DNA of 64,000 nt from Zhenhengia yiwuensis (GTDB lineage: Bacteria; Bacillota; Clostridia; Lachnospirales; Cellulosilyticaceae): assembly GCF_014384995.1 (NCBI RefSeq), contig NZ_JACRSY010000002.1, positions 62,001-126,000 on the forward strand. Reading direction: 5' to 3'. The position numbers and the translations under genes were made by a program. The notes under the pieces were generated by a model. That model saw nothing but the letters and a program-made list of their open reading frames with translations. It was not told the DNA's origin and did no database searches. Shown here in pieces: positions 27,106 to 35,225 of this stretch. Positions within the stretch are counted from its first letter, which is position 1, and each line of letters begins with the position of its first letter.

Positions 27106-27966
27106 ATGGAAGTTAGAACAGCAGCATCTCCAAAGGACGTTAAGCACTATACAACAGACCGTTTAAGAGAGGAATTTTTAATTCAAGATTTATTTATACC
27201 AGGGGAAATTAAATTAGTTTATAGCCACATTGATCGTATTATTACAGGAGCAGCTGTACCAGTAGAGCCTCTTACACTTACAGCAGGAGCTGAGCTTCGT
27301 GCTAACTATTTCTTAGAAAGAAGAGAAATGGGGATTATCAACGTAGGTGGCAAGGGAACAGTGACAGTAGATGGTAAAGTTTATACATTAGATTACAAAG
27401 ATGGTATGTACATAGGGAAAGGTGCAGAGGATATTATTTTTGCAAGTGTAGATGGGGCAGAGCCTGCTAAATTTTATTTAAACAGTGCGCCAGCACATAC
27501 TTCCTATCCTACTGTAGCTATTAAAATGGAAGGCGAAGCTTCAGAAGATACAGTGATTATTAAAGATGAAAATAAAGTAGAACTTGGATGCTTAGAAGAA
27601 TCCAATCATCGCGTCATAAATAAATACATCCTTCCAGGGCAAGTTGAAAGTTGCCAACTTGTTATGGGTATGACAGCCCTAAAACCAGGAAGTGTATGGA
27701 ACACAATGCCTTGCCATACACATGATAGACGTATGGAAGTTTATCTCTACTTTGAAATGCCAGAGGATGCTTTTGTGATGCACTATATGGGCGAGCCACA
27801 AGAAACAAGACATCTTGTCGTAAGAAATGAAGAAGCAATTATTTCACCAAGCTGGTCGATTCATGCAGGAAGCGGTTCAAGAGCCTATACTTTCATTTGG
27901 GGCATGGTAGGAGAAAATCAAGAGTTTACAGATATGGATGCCGTAGAGAATAAGGAACTTCGTTAA
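27106..27966 (+). CDS. kduI: 5-dehydro-4-deoxy-D-glucuronate isomerase
   Basis: A 286-residue cupin-type metalloenzyme that isomerises 5-keto-4-deoxyuronate, formed from unsaturated oligogalacturonides, to 2,5-diketo-3-deoxygluconate. Family segments include the N-terminal VRTAASPKDVKHYTTDRLREEFL, GTVTVDGKVYTLDYKDGMY, and the metal-binding WNTMPCHTHDRRMEVYLYFE with its His and Glu ligands. Length is near the usual 278. GAAAGGAAACG precedes the ATG. kduD follows 33 bases downstream. Confidence 0.95.
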   Translation: MEVRTAASPKDVKHYTTDRLREEFLIQDLFIPGEIKLVYSHIDRIITGAAVPVEPLTLTAGAELRANYFLERREMGIINVGGKGTVTVDGKVYTLDYKDGMYIGKGAEDIIFASVDGAEPAKFYLNSAPAHTSYPTVAIKMEGEASEDTVIIKDENKVELGCLEESNHRVINKYILPGQVESCQLVMGMTALKPGSVWNTMPCHTHDRRMEVYLYFEMPEDAFVMHYMGEPQETRHLVVRNEEAIISPSWSIHAGSGSRAYTFIWGMVGENQEFTDMDAVENKELR

Positions 27967-27999
27967 TGATATAAGAGTAGAAAGTAAGGAGGATGCAAG

Positions 28000-28803
28000 A
28001 TGAGTATTATGAATAGTTTTTCGTTAGAAGGTAAGATTGCTCTTGTAACAGGTGCATCTTACGGCATTGGTTTTGCTATTGCTAAAGCTTATGCTAAGGC
28101 GGGAGCAACTATTTGTTTTAATGACTTAGATCAGGAGAAAGTGGATAAGGCATTAGAAGCTTATACAGCAGAGGGGATTCATGCACAGGGTTACGTATGT
28201 GATGTAACAGATGAAGAGGCTGTAAAAGTTATGGTAGATGCTATTGAAAGAGAAGTAGGTGTTATCGACATCTTAGTGAATAATGCAGGGATTATTAAAA
28301 GAATACCGATGCATGAGATGAGTGCTAAAGACTTTAGACAGGTAATAGATGTAGATTTAAATGCGCCTTTTATTGTATCAAAAGCAGTTATTCCATCTAT
28401 GATTCAAAAAGGTGGTGGGAAAATCATTAATATCTGCTCTATGATGAGTGAACTAGGGCGTGAAACTGTATCGGCTTATGCAGCAGCTAAGGGTGGACTT
28501 AAGATGCTTACTAAGAATATAGCTTCTGAATATGGTGAGTTTAACATTCAGTGTAATGGGATTGGACCTGGCTATATTGCAACACCACAGACAGCACCAC
28601 TTAGAGAGGTACAACCTGATAACACAAGACATCCATTTGACCAATTCATTATTGCAAAGACACCAGCAGCACGCTGGGGGACACCAGAAGACTTAATGGG
28701 TCCTGCTATCTTCCTTGCATCGGATGCTTCTAATTTTGTGAATGGGCATGTGCTTTATGTAGATGGCGGTATTTTAGCTTACATTGGTAAACAACCTAAA
28801 TAA
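28000..28803 (+). CDS. kduD: 2-deoxy-D-gluconate 3-dehydrogenase / KduD
   Basis: A 267-residue short-chain dehydrogenase. The NAD site is VTGASYGIGFAIAKAYAKAG, NNAG stands at LVNNAGIIKR, and the catalytic Ser-Tyr-Lys are in SMMSELGRETVSAYAAAKGG. It reduces 2,5-diketo-3-deoxygluconate to 2-keto-3-deoxygluconate with NADH. Together with KduI it gives the final uronate steps; KDG kinase and aldolase are not in the window. AAGGAGG precedes the ATG. It continues into the next gene with 12 bases between. Confidence 0.93.
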   Translation: MSIMNSFSLEGKIALVTGASYGIGFAIAKAYAKAGATICFNDLDQEKVDKALEAYTAEGIHAQGYVCDVTDEEAVKVMVDAIEREVGVIDILVNNAGIIKRIPMHEMSAKDFRQVIDVDLNAPFIVSKAVIPSMIQKGGGKIINICSMMSELGRETVSAYAAAKGGLKMLTKNIASEYGEFNIQCNGIGPGYIATPQTAPLREVQPDNTRHPFDQFIIAKTPAARWGTPEDLMGPAIFLASDASNFVNGHVLYVDGGILAYIGKQPK

Positions 28804-28815
28804 AAGGAGATTAAA

Positions 28816-29613
28816 ATGTTTACAATTCGAATTGAAGATGGAAAGGGACATATACTTGCCCAAAATCAAGGTAATAAAGAAGTGGGCCTTGTCTATGCAA
28901 ATGCTTATCAAGAAGGGGATATACTTATTGTAGAAAGTGATAAAGAAGATCTCTTTTGTGTTTTACAATTAGATGATGCTATTGGAGAATCCTTTGTCTA
29001 TTTGCAAAGAGGCATCTTACGCTATGAAGTGCCTTTTGGAGAAAAGAAAGTTTGCTATTCACCTAAAGCTTTTAGTGGTAATAGACACCTTCTTAAAATA
29101 AGAGAAGCTACTAAGGAAGAGAAGGCTGTCTATAAGAATCTTGCATTGAATAAGTATGATCAACATGGCGAGGTGAACTGCTTCCCACATGCTAGTGCAA
29201 ATGTTGAAACAAGAGGAGAATCTGTATTTGCAGCTAAAAATGCCATTAACGGCAATTGTGAAAATCATTCCCATGGCTATTGGCCTTATGAATCATGGGG
29301 AATCAATCGAGATCCTAATGCCTGCATGAAAATAGATTTTGGTAGAAAAGTATGTATAGACTACATTAGAATGTATACAAGAGCTGATTTTCCACATGAC
29401 GCTTGGTGGAAACAGGTAACGTTTAAATTCTCAGATGGTAGTACCCTCGTATGGGAATTAGAAAAAACAGATCAGGCACACGAAATAAGATTTAAGAAGA
29501 AATGTGTAGAGTGGCTAGAGCTTGGTGATTTAATTAAGGCAGATGACCCTTCACCATTTCCAGCCTTATCACAGTTAGAAGTATATGGCATTGAGCTAGA
29601 TTCACAAGAGTAG
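28816..29613 (+). CDS. kdu-linked protein with discoidin-like domain, unknown function
   Basis: A 265-residue protein without signal peptide or membrane helix. The first 100 residues are beta-rich. From about residue 110 the YKNLALNKYDQHGEVNCFPHAS start, the AAKNAINGNCENHSHGYWPYE stretch and FGRKVCIDYIRMYTRADFPHD form a galactose-binding / F5-8 type C-like sandwich. Such proteins occur beside kdu and pectin genes in Firmicutes, but no activity is known to me. The cytosolic location argues for a role on free sugars or as an enzyme subunit. AAAGGAG precedes the ATG. It is last in the kdu operon. Confidence 0.7.
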   Translation: MFTIRIEDGKGHILAQNQGNKEVGLVYANAYQEGDILIVESDKEDLFCVLQLDDAIGESFVYLQRGILRYEVPFGEKKVCYSPKAFSGNRHLLKIREATKEEKAVYKNLALNKYDQHGEVNCFPHASANVETRGESVFAAKNAINGNCENHSHGYWPYESWGINRDPNACMKIDFGRKVCIDYIRMYTRADFPHDAWWKQVTFKFSDGSTLVWELEKTDQAHEIRFKKKCVEWLELGDLIKADDPSPFPALSQLEVYGIELDSQE

Positions 29614-29628
29614 GACATAATAGATAAG

Positions 29629-29669
29629 ATAAAACAAGAGATAAGCCTTAGGGTTATCCCTTGTTTTAT
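29629..29669 (+). terminator. Terminator after the kdu operon
   Basis: ATAAAACAAG (29629-29638) pairs with 29660-29669, and GATAA with TTATC inside it. The T-run lies in the right arm. Confidence 0.6.
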
Positions 29670-29715
29670 GCTATAATAAAATTATCTAATAAATAAATTT
29701 AAACAATAGTAAAGT

Positions 29716-29735
29716 ACAGTTTACAAGAAGCTACA
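29716..29735 (+). repeat. Left inverted repeat of the acetyltransferase module
   Basis: Twenty bases, 18 identical to the complement of 30642-30661; the outer 12 and inner 5 are perfect. Confidence 0.7.
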
Positions 29736-29930
29736 TAGGGTAACGGTCTGATGGCTTCCGCGGTCAACTCTGCTATCTGCTTCACAAGCTTCTGCTTGAT
29801 CCCATTCAATTCTGCTATTTTCACATTCACGGGGGTCAAGTTGGATCATGGAGAGTTTGACTGGAAGATAACGGCTGTTTTTACTATTGCCAAGTTTCAA
29901 CCATATACATTAAAGATAGGAGCGAAGATG

Positions 29931-30527
29931 ATGAAAGCCAAAGCAAAAGTCCCTATAAATTGTTTATTTCAAGCGTGCTATAATCCTGAGTTAGAAGCAG
30001 AAATCAGTAAATGCAAAGAAAAATGTTACAGGTATAATCAGCTGAGTCCAAACGACCGGGAAACTCAGCAGAAAATGCTTGCTGAAATATTAGGCAGAAT
30101 GGGAGAAAACGTAATATTTACCCCACCGTTTTGGTGTGATTACGGATATAACATTTCGGTTGGCGATTATTTTTATGCAAACCATAATCTGATCATTACA
30201 GACGGAGCACAAGTATCATTCGGAAACAATGTTTTTATTGCTCCGAACTGTTGTTTTACAACTGCCGAACACGCCATCGACCCAGAACAACGTAAGGCAG
30301 GGATGGAAATTGCAAAGCCGATTACTATCGGCAATAATGTTTGGATTGGGGCAGGGGCAACTATTCTCGCGGGCGTAACCATTGGAGACAATTCAGTTAT
30401 TGGAGCAGGAAGTGTGGTTTCAAAATCCATACCAAGCAATGTAGTTGCTGTAGGTGTACCTTGCAGAGTGATGAGAAAAATCACAGAGGAAGATAAATAC
30501 CGCTATCCTGTATACAAGGGCGATTGA
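29931..30527 (+). CDS. Maltose/galactoside O-acetyltransferase-type hexapeptide transferase
   Basis: A cytosolic left-handed beta-helix acetyltransferase of about 199 residues that moves acetyl from acetyl-CoA to a sugar hydroxyl. The family segments are YNQLSPNDRETQQKMLAEIL, FTPPFWCDYGYNISVGDYF, the active histidine in FTTAEHAIDP, and the hexapeptide repeats ITIGNNVWIGAGATILAGVT. The true start is probably the second of two tandem ATGs (29928 and 29931), 8 bases after AGGAG; the frame stays open back to 29751 but that part looks unrelated. The normal N-terminal MTEKEKM-like start is altered. Composition differs from the neighbours. Confidence 0.83.
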   Translation: MKAKAKVPINCLFQACYNPELEAEISKCKEKCYRYNQLSPNDRETQQKMLAEILGRMGENVIFTPPFWCDYGYNISVGDYFYANHNLIITDGAQVSFGNNVFIAPNCCFTTAEHAIDPEQRKAGMEIAKPITIGNNVWIGAGATILAGVTIGDNSVIGAGSVVSKSIPSNVVAVGVPCRVMRKITEEDKYRYPVYKGD

Positions 30528-30641
30528 GAACTTGCTAAATAAACTTGAAACGCTATATGAACAATGGTTAATTCGGCCTGTATGATAGAGGCGAAGGCTG
30601 GGCGGAACCCGTTTGCTGTTAGGAGACTGTTTCATGGTGTG

Positions 30642-30661
30642 TGTAGTTCCTTGTAAACTGT
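30642..30661 (-). repeat. Right inverted repeat of the acetyltransferase module
   Basis: Complement reads ACAGTTTACAAGGAACTACA; it differs from the left copy at two positions. Confidence 0.7.
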
Positions 30662-30769
30662 CCTAAAGAACATAATAAAGATGACTAGGTTTAAAAAGTT
30701 ATTCTGGAAATAGTAGGGCGATGTTCTTTATAAATTAAAGATAGAGAATTAAGGGGAGGATGAGCGTAT

Positions 30770-31207
30770 ATGAATATACAAATTAGGGAAGGTTTTATTT
30801 CAGATTACCATGCAATTGGCCAGATTACGCAGTATGAGTTAGGTTATACGTGTGGTGAAGAGTTGCTCAAAATAAAATTGCAAGCTGCCCTTTCAAGTGA
30901 GAGGGAGAAGGTATTTGTAGCCCTTTGTGATGAGAAAGTCGTGGGCTATATACATGCGGAGAATTATGAGGTACTTTATTATCCATCTATGAAAAACTTA
31001 CTAGGTTTTGCAGTACTAAGAGATTATCAAAGAAAAGGGATAGGAACAAGGCTATTAAATGAAGTAGAGCAGTGGGCTAAGGAGACGGGTGCATATGGTG
31101 TGAGACTTAACTCTGGGAAGATAAGGAGAGATGCACATGCTTTTTACCGCTTACGAGGATATGATTCAGAGAAGGAACAGATTAGATTTATAAAGAAGCT
31201 ACAGTAA
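30770..31207 (+). CDS. GNAT-family N-acetyltransferase
   Basis: A 145-residue GNAT protein. The acetyl-CoA-binding loop is LRDYQRKGIGTRLLNEVEQW, preceded by the strand LGFAVLRD, and the end HAFYRLRGYDSEKEQIRF is typical of small-molecule GNATs. The substrate cannot be read from sequence. GGGGAGGATG lies before the ATG. It stands just outside the right inverted repeat of the acetyltransferase module, but its composition is native. A bidirectional terminator follows. Confidence 0.83.
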   Translation: MNIQIREGFISDYHAIGQITQYELGYTCGEELLKIKLQAALSSEREKVFVALCDEKVVGYIHAENYEVLYYPSMKNLLGFAVLRDYQRKGIGTRLLNEVEQWAKETGAYGVRLNSGKIRRDAHAFYRLRGYDSEKEQIRFIKKLQ

Positions 31208-31224
31208 AAAAATTGATAAATTGT

Positions 31225-31257
31225 AAAAAACACAGGACGAAATAGTCCTGTGTTTTT
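31225..31257. terminator. Bidirectional terminator between GNAT and nucleosidase genes
   Basis: A perfect 13-bp stem, AAAAACACAGGAC (31226-31238) with 31245-31257, and a six-base loop. Confidence 0.9.
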
Positions 31258-31281
31258 AGTTTGGATTTTATGGAGTATATA

Positions 31282-32217
31282 TTAGTTAGTTTTAGTTGTT
31301 GCTTCAGTTGTAAGTGGAGCTTCTTTGGTTTCTGCTAATAAGTAGTCATTGATATAAGCTTTGGCAACTTCTAATGTGAAAGCTTGAGAATCTTCACCTG
31401 TTGTACGATCATAAACTTCTTTATGTACCTCATTGTTTGATAAGATACGGATGCTTAAGAATGGAATATTATAAGTTGCTGCGATTTGAGCTGCGGCTGC
31501 TGTTTCCATTTCTTCAGCAGATGTTCCTAATGTTTCATTAAGCCATAAGATACGGTCGATTTCTTTATTCCATTCGTCTGCTGAACCTACAGTTCCTTCT
31601 ACTATTTTACCTTTTGTATAAGTATCCTTTACACTATTTGCTGCTGCAAGAAGTGTTTCATCAGCTGGGAAGCTTCCTACTTCTGTCCATTCACCAGTTT
31701 CTTTGTCTATAATTTCAAGTGTCATAGGTTTCCATGTTGTTGGGTGGATACCATCGCCTTTTTCTGTAAAGTCTGTTTTAAATGCACCCATGTTTACAAC
31801 TTCTTTACCAAGTACAATATCATATTTGTGAAGCTCTGGGTCATGGCCACCAGCTGTACCTTGGTTGATGATGGCTACTGGATTGAAATGTTCAATTGCA
31901 AGAGTAGTAGAAGCTGCTGCATTGACCATACCGATACGTGTTCTAGAGATGACTACTGGGTAACCATTTAATGTACCTTTTGTATATTTCCAAACACCTA
32001 AAGTAATATCTTCAGTATTTTCAAGTGCTGCCATCATGATTTCAGTTTCAACATCCATTGCACCTTGGATAAGAAGTGGTCTTTGCACTGCTTCTACAAG
32101 TTGAACTGCTGGAATCACTTCTTTATTAACTGAACTTGCTGGTGCTGCACCCATCATAACTGCGCCCATAGATACTACTGCAAAAAGTGTCATAGATTTT
32201 TTAATTAATTTATTCAT
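31282..32217 (-). CDS. Exported nucleosidase (MTA/SAH nucleosidase / purine nucleoside phosphorylase superfamily)
   Basis: A 311-residue protein of the PNP/MTAN fold. It carries a Sec signal peptide (MNKLIKKSMTLFAVVSMGAV, cleavage probably after APA near residue 27) and no lipobox cysteine, so it is secreted or wall-associated. The nucleosidase core has MDVETEIMMAAL near the start, INQGTAGGHDP, and the nucleoside-binding EEMETAAAAQIAATYNIPF with the conserved Met-Glu pair. MTA/SAH nucleosidases are normally cytosolic and about 230 residues, so export and a Thr-rich tail are unusual. GAGGAG is 8 bases before the ATG. It has its own consensus promoter. Confidence 0.85.
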   Translation of the reverse strand: MNKLIKKSMTLFAVVSMGAVMMGAAPASSVNKEVIPAVQLVEAVQRPLLIQGAMDVETEIMMAALENTEDITLGVWKYTKGTLNGYPVVISRTRIGMVNAAASTTLAIEHFNPVAIINQGTAGGHDPELHKYDIVLGKEVVNMGAFKTDFTEKGDGIHPTTWKPMTLEIIDKETGEWTEVGSFPADETLLAAANSVKDTYTKGKIVEGTVGSADEWNKEIDRILWLNETLGTSAEEMETAAAAQIAATYNIPFLSIRILSNNEVHKEVYDRTTGEDSQAFTLEVAKAYINDYLLAETKEAPLTTEATTKTN

Positions 32218-32260
32218 GTCTTTATCTCCTCTAATTGTAATTCCGTCTAGTTATGAACTT

Positions 32261-32289
32261 ATTATATAAGCAGAATTTTAAAGAGTCAA
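32261..32289 (-). promoter_or_regulatory. Promoter of the exported nucleosidase gene
   Basis: On the minus strand TTGACT (32289-32284), 17 bases, TATAAT (32266-32261). The remaining bases up to 32666 hold no gene that I can support. Confidence 0.85.
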
Positions 32290-32666
32290 CAAAAAAAACG
32301 AACATTTTTTTATTTTAAAAATAAATAGTTCGGATAAAGCCGTTGGAAATTAAAAGAAAGAGATGCATTGTTAGATAAGTAGTTTTAATAGTGGCACAAT
32401 TTGAATAACTATAGGCGCGCTAAGAATTAAAGGGGAATAGAATGAAGTATATGTATTTTAACAAATCTTGTGCATACACAGTTTAAAGAGACGTAGCTGG
32501 TTCTTGCTACAAACTCTTTCTATGATAATGATTTACCTTATAAAGCCTTTAATGAGGTATCTTTTACAGTATGAAGAAAGGGTATGGGATTGCAAAAGTT
32601 AGGGAGGATGACAGTAGGAGTTTGACAGAAGTATTTGGGGGAAGGAGTAGGAAAGGAAGCGATAAG

Positions 32667-33704
32667 ATGATTAATCTTATTAAGCCAGAAAAATTAAAAA
32701 GTGGAGATAAAATTGCAACGGTAAGTCTGTCCTGGGGAGGTGCAGGAGAGTCTAACTTGTTCTGGCGATATGAACAGGGCAAGAGAAGGTTAGAGGAGCT
32801 CTTTGGTCTAAGAGTAGTAGAGATGCCTAGCACATTAAAGGGTGTGGATTACTTAAGAAAAAATCCACAGGCGCGTGCTAGGGATTTGATGCAGGCCTTT
32901 GAAGATGATTCGATTAAAGGAATTTTTAGCTGTATTGGCGGAGATGATAGTCTAAGGTTACTACCTTATATAGATTTAGAAGTGATTCGTAGACATCCTA
33001 AAATTTTTCTAGGGTATTCTGATTCTACAGTGACGCATTATATGTGTTATAAAGCAGGACTTTCAAGTTTTTATGGCCCAGCTCTTTTAAGTGATTTTGC
33101 AGAAAATGTAGTGTTACCTGAGTATACAAGAAAATGGATTAAGAAGGCTTTATTTGATAATACCCCTTTAGGGATTATTGCACCTGCAACAGAGTGGACT
33201 TCAGAATATTTGCCTTGGGATTATACCAATAGACAAAAGATGAGACGTTTTAAAATGAATACACCTTATGAAATTTTGCAGGGTAAAGGGAGTATAGAAG
33301 GAAGGCTCATAGGGGGCTGTATAGAAGTTATGGATTGGATTAGTAGGACGGAGTTATTCCCAACTATTGATGATTTTCAGGGGGCTATCCTCTTTTTAGA
33401 GACTTCGGAAGATAAACCAAGTCCTAGTGAGGTAGAGCATTATATGAGAAAATACGGAAAAATGGGTATCTTGCAAGTTCTTCATGGCATGATAATAGGT
33501 AAGCCCTATGACAACTGTTACTATGAAGACTATAAAAAAATTTTATTAAAAGTACTTCGAGACTATAATAGAGAAGACTTACCACTTTTATATAATGTAA
33601 GCTTTGGACATTGTGAGCCAAAGTGTTGTTTGCCCTATGGAGCAAAGGCAAAAATTAACTGTATCTATAAAAATTTTGAAATTCTGGAATCAGGGTGTAG
33701 ATAA
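32667..33704 (+). CDS. S66-family LD-carboxypeptidase / MccF-like peptidase
   Basis: A 345-residue serine peptidase of family S66. The nucleophile serine is in FLGYSDSTVTHY, the glutamate in LFLETSEDKPSPSEVEHYM, and the histidine in YNVSFGHCEPK. Family members trim tetrapeptides of peptidoglycan or, as MccF, cleave microcin C7-like peptide-nucleotides for self-immunity; this MccF-like form could do either. No signal peptide; cytosolic. The ATG at 32667 follows AGGAAG by 7 bases; the frame extends to 32571 but that stretch is unlike the family. Confidence 0.87.
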   Translation: MINLIKPEKLKSGDKIATVSLSWGGAGESNLFWRYEQGKRRLEELFGLRVVEMPSTLKGVDYLRKNPQARARDLMQAFEDDSIKGIFSCIGGDDSLRLLPYIDLEVIRRHPKIFLGYSDSTVTHYMCYKAGLSSFYGPALLSDFAENVVLPEYTRKWIKKALFDNTPLGIIAPATEWTSEYLPWDYTNRQKMRRFKMNTPYEILQGKGSIEGRLIGGCIEVMDWISRTELFPTIDDFQGAILFLETSEDKPSPSEVEHYMRKYGKMGILQVLHGMIIGKPYDNCYYEDYKKILLKVLRDYNREDLPLLYNVSFGHCEPKCCLPYGAKAKINCIYKNFEILESGCR

Positions 33705-33710
33705 AAATAA

Positions 33711-33753
33711 AAAAAGATAAACTTAACACATATGCTAAGTTTATCTTTTTTAT
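33711..33753. terminator. Bidirectional terminator between S66 peptidase and ferredoxin genes
   Basis: A perfect 15-bp stem (33711-33725 with 33736-33750), ten-base loop, T-run on both strands. Confidence 0.9.
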
Positions 33754-33765
33754 GTAAGATGTTTC

Positions 33766-33957
33766 TTAAGCTTCAATTTCAATAGCACTTACTGGACAGC
33801 CATCTTTAGCAGCTTCTGCATCGTCACAAACTTCAGCTGTAAGCTCACCTTCAATAGCAGCTGCTAAACCATCATCTTCTATTGAAAAAACTTCAGGGCA
33901 TGTACTTTCACAAAGTCCACATCCGATACAAATATCTTTATCTACTCTTGCTTTCAT
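33766..33957 (-). CDS. Single-cluster [4Fe-4S] ferredoxin
   Basis: A 63-residue electron carrier. CIGCGLCESTCPEVF supplies three ligands and GCPVSAI the fourth. Two further cysteines, one in the STCP segment and one in EVCDD, match the disulfide pair known in Thermotoga-type ferredoxins. The ATG at 33957 is preceded by AGGAGG at 9 bases. It is acidic, as usual. No redox partner is adjacent. Confidence 0.92.
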   Translation of the reverse strand: MKARVDKDICIGCGLCESTCPEVFSIEDDGLAAAIEGELTAEVCDDAEAAKDGCPVSAIEIEA

Positions 33958-34189
33958 TTCTTTAATCCTCCTAAGTAATGGATTTTTATATCTCATTTTT
34001 GAAATTTATTTAAAAGAAATCTTAACTAATAATTATTATTTCAAAAGATATTATATGTAATTATTGTATGTTTGTCAATTGGTCTTTTAATAAATTTAAG
34101 TATTGCTTTTTTATTAGTATGAAGTTAAATTAAAAACATCATACTAAAAATATTAGACATGAATTTAAAGACAACTTAAGGAGTAACGT

Positions 34190-34711
34190 ATGAATATTAT
34201 TATTGATGAGAGAACAGAAAGTCACATGCTTTGCCATGATGATGACTTTTTTAAAGGGTGGAAAGCAACCTTTGAAATGATTGAGGCAAAAGGGATATTT
34301 AATAACTTTAAAGAGCCAGTAGAAAGACTAGAAGTAGTGTGTGATGAACCTATAGGCTACTGTAGCTTGGTTGAAACAACAGCTGAGGATGAAGTGGTTT
34401 ATGCTAAACGCTTAGAAAGAGAACTTTATACACGTTTTGTTAAGGGCCGTAAGCCAAAAGAAGTAAAGCAAGTGATGATGGTATTTAGAAAAGTAGAAGA
34501 AGAGCAAGATACTTATAGATTGATTACGATGTATCCTGGCTTCCCGTCAGAGAAAGAGCCACAGGATTTAAATATAGCTTCAAAAGAAGAACTGATGCGT
34601 AGTTTAGACTTTTGGTCTAAAAAAGCATTAATTTATAATGAGCAAATTATAGAAGTTGGAAGTGATAAACCTTATTGTCCATACCGTAATTTGTATTATA
34701 TTTTTGACTAA
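34190..34711 (+). CDS. Hypothetical protein, 173 residues
   Basis: I do not recognise the family. The protein is soluble, mixed alpha/beta and acidic, with the pattern VMMVFRKVEEEQDTYRLITMYPGF in its centre and a tyrosine-rich end (CPYRNLYYIFD). AAGGAG is 6 bases before the ATG. It lies alone between the ferredoxin gene and a terminator at 34800-34829. The 33997-34189 region before it is AT-rich and shows no gene. Confidence 0.6.
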   Translation: MNIIIDERTESHMLCHDDDFFKGWKATFEMIEAKGIFNNFKEPVERLEVVCDEPIGYCSLVETTAEDEVVYAKRLERELYTRFVKGRKPKEVKQVMMVFRKVEEEQDTYRLITMYPGFPSEKEPQDLNIASKEELMRSLDFWSKKALIYNEQIIEVGSDKPYCPYRNLYYIFD

Positions 34712-34799
34712 ATTTTTGCATGAAAGAGTAGATTTAATGAAGCTTTCAATATAAAATGAGCTTATAAAGTAGTCTTTAGACAGTATGAATATCAAGTAG

Positions 34800-34829
34800 A
34801 AGGTAACCTTTCATAAGGGTTACCTTTTT
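34800..34829 (+). terminator. Rho-independent terminator
   Basis: A 9-bp stem AAGGTAACC (34800-34808) with 34818-34826, followed by T residues. Confidence 0.8.
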
Positions 34830-34874
34830 GTGTTATAATAACCCTAGAAAAATAAGATAAAAAGGAGAGCAGCG

Positions 34875-35219
34875 ATGTTTACTCACTATACAAATGAATT
34901 TAAAAAATTACAGACATTACTTTATAACTATGTACAGGAAGAAGAGGGGCAAGATAAAGCAAGCAAAGAAGCTTTAATTGCTTACTTAAATGAGCAGGAT
35001 ATGGAGTTTATAAAATGCGTACAAGTTATTTTACATGTAGGAAGAAATCCTGAAAATAAGGGAGAGGACCCACAAGCACTTTATGAGAAGACCATGAATG
35101 CTTTTAATATGCTTAAAGGATGGCGACCACAAGACATAGAAGTAAGACATATGGTGATTAAAATTCCTTTAGATGTTTATTTTGCTACTGGACTTAAAGT
35201 CTTAGACATCGAGCTATAA
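34875..35219 (+). CDS. Small hypothetical protein, possibly DUF3775-like
   Basis: A 114-residue soluble helical protein. The central EFIKCVQVILHVGRNPENKG segment resembles the pattern of DUF3775 proteins, but the likeness is weak and from memory. Function unknown. AAAGGAG precedes the ATG, with a TATAAT at 34834-34839 upstream. The stop is directly followed by the ribosome site of a decayed gene at 35226. Confidence 0.6.
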   Translation: MFTHYTNEFKKLQTLLYNYVQEEEGQDKASKEALIAYLNEQDMEFIKCVQVILHVGRNPENKGEDPQALYEKTMNAFNMLKGWRPQDIEVRHMVIKIPLDVYFATGLKVLDIEL

Positions 35220-35225
35220 GGAGGA

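Larger units (their letters stand above)
29716..30661. mobile_element. Possible inverted-repeat-bounded module carrying an acetyltransferase gene
   Basis: The 20-base sequence at 29716-29735 (ACAGTTTACAAGAAGCTACA) and the complement of 30642-30661 agree at 18 of 20 positions. They face each other around one complete gene. The DNA between them is visibly richer in GC and uses CCG, GGC and GAC codons that the neighbours avoid. There is no transposase. TAAAG occurs near both outer edges (29710-29714 and 30664-30668), but offset by one base, so a target duplication is unproven. The 190 bases before and 110 bases after the gene hold coding-like scraps in several frames. Confidence 0.45.

Noticed and set aside
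29751..29927. Longer start for the acetyltransferase at 29751
   Set aside because: No ribosome site; the added 59-60 residues are unlike the family, and the AGGAG before 29928/29931 fits a normal start.
30528..30661. Integron attC-like site after the acetyltransferase gene
   Set aside because: No GTTRRRY core or paired attC boxes, and the inverted repeats lie on both sides of the gene.
31744..31971. 75-codon plus-strand frame inside the nucleosidase gene
   Set aside because: Shadow of a well-supported gene on the other strand; no ribosome site.
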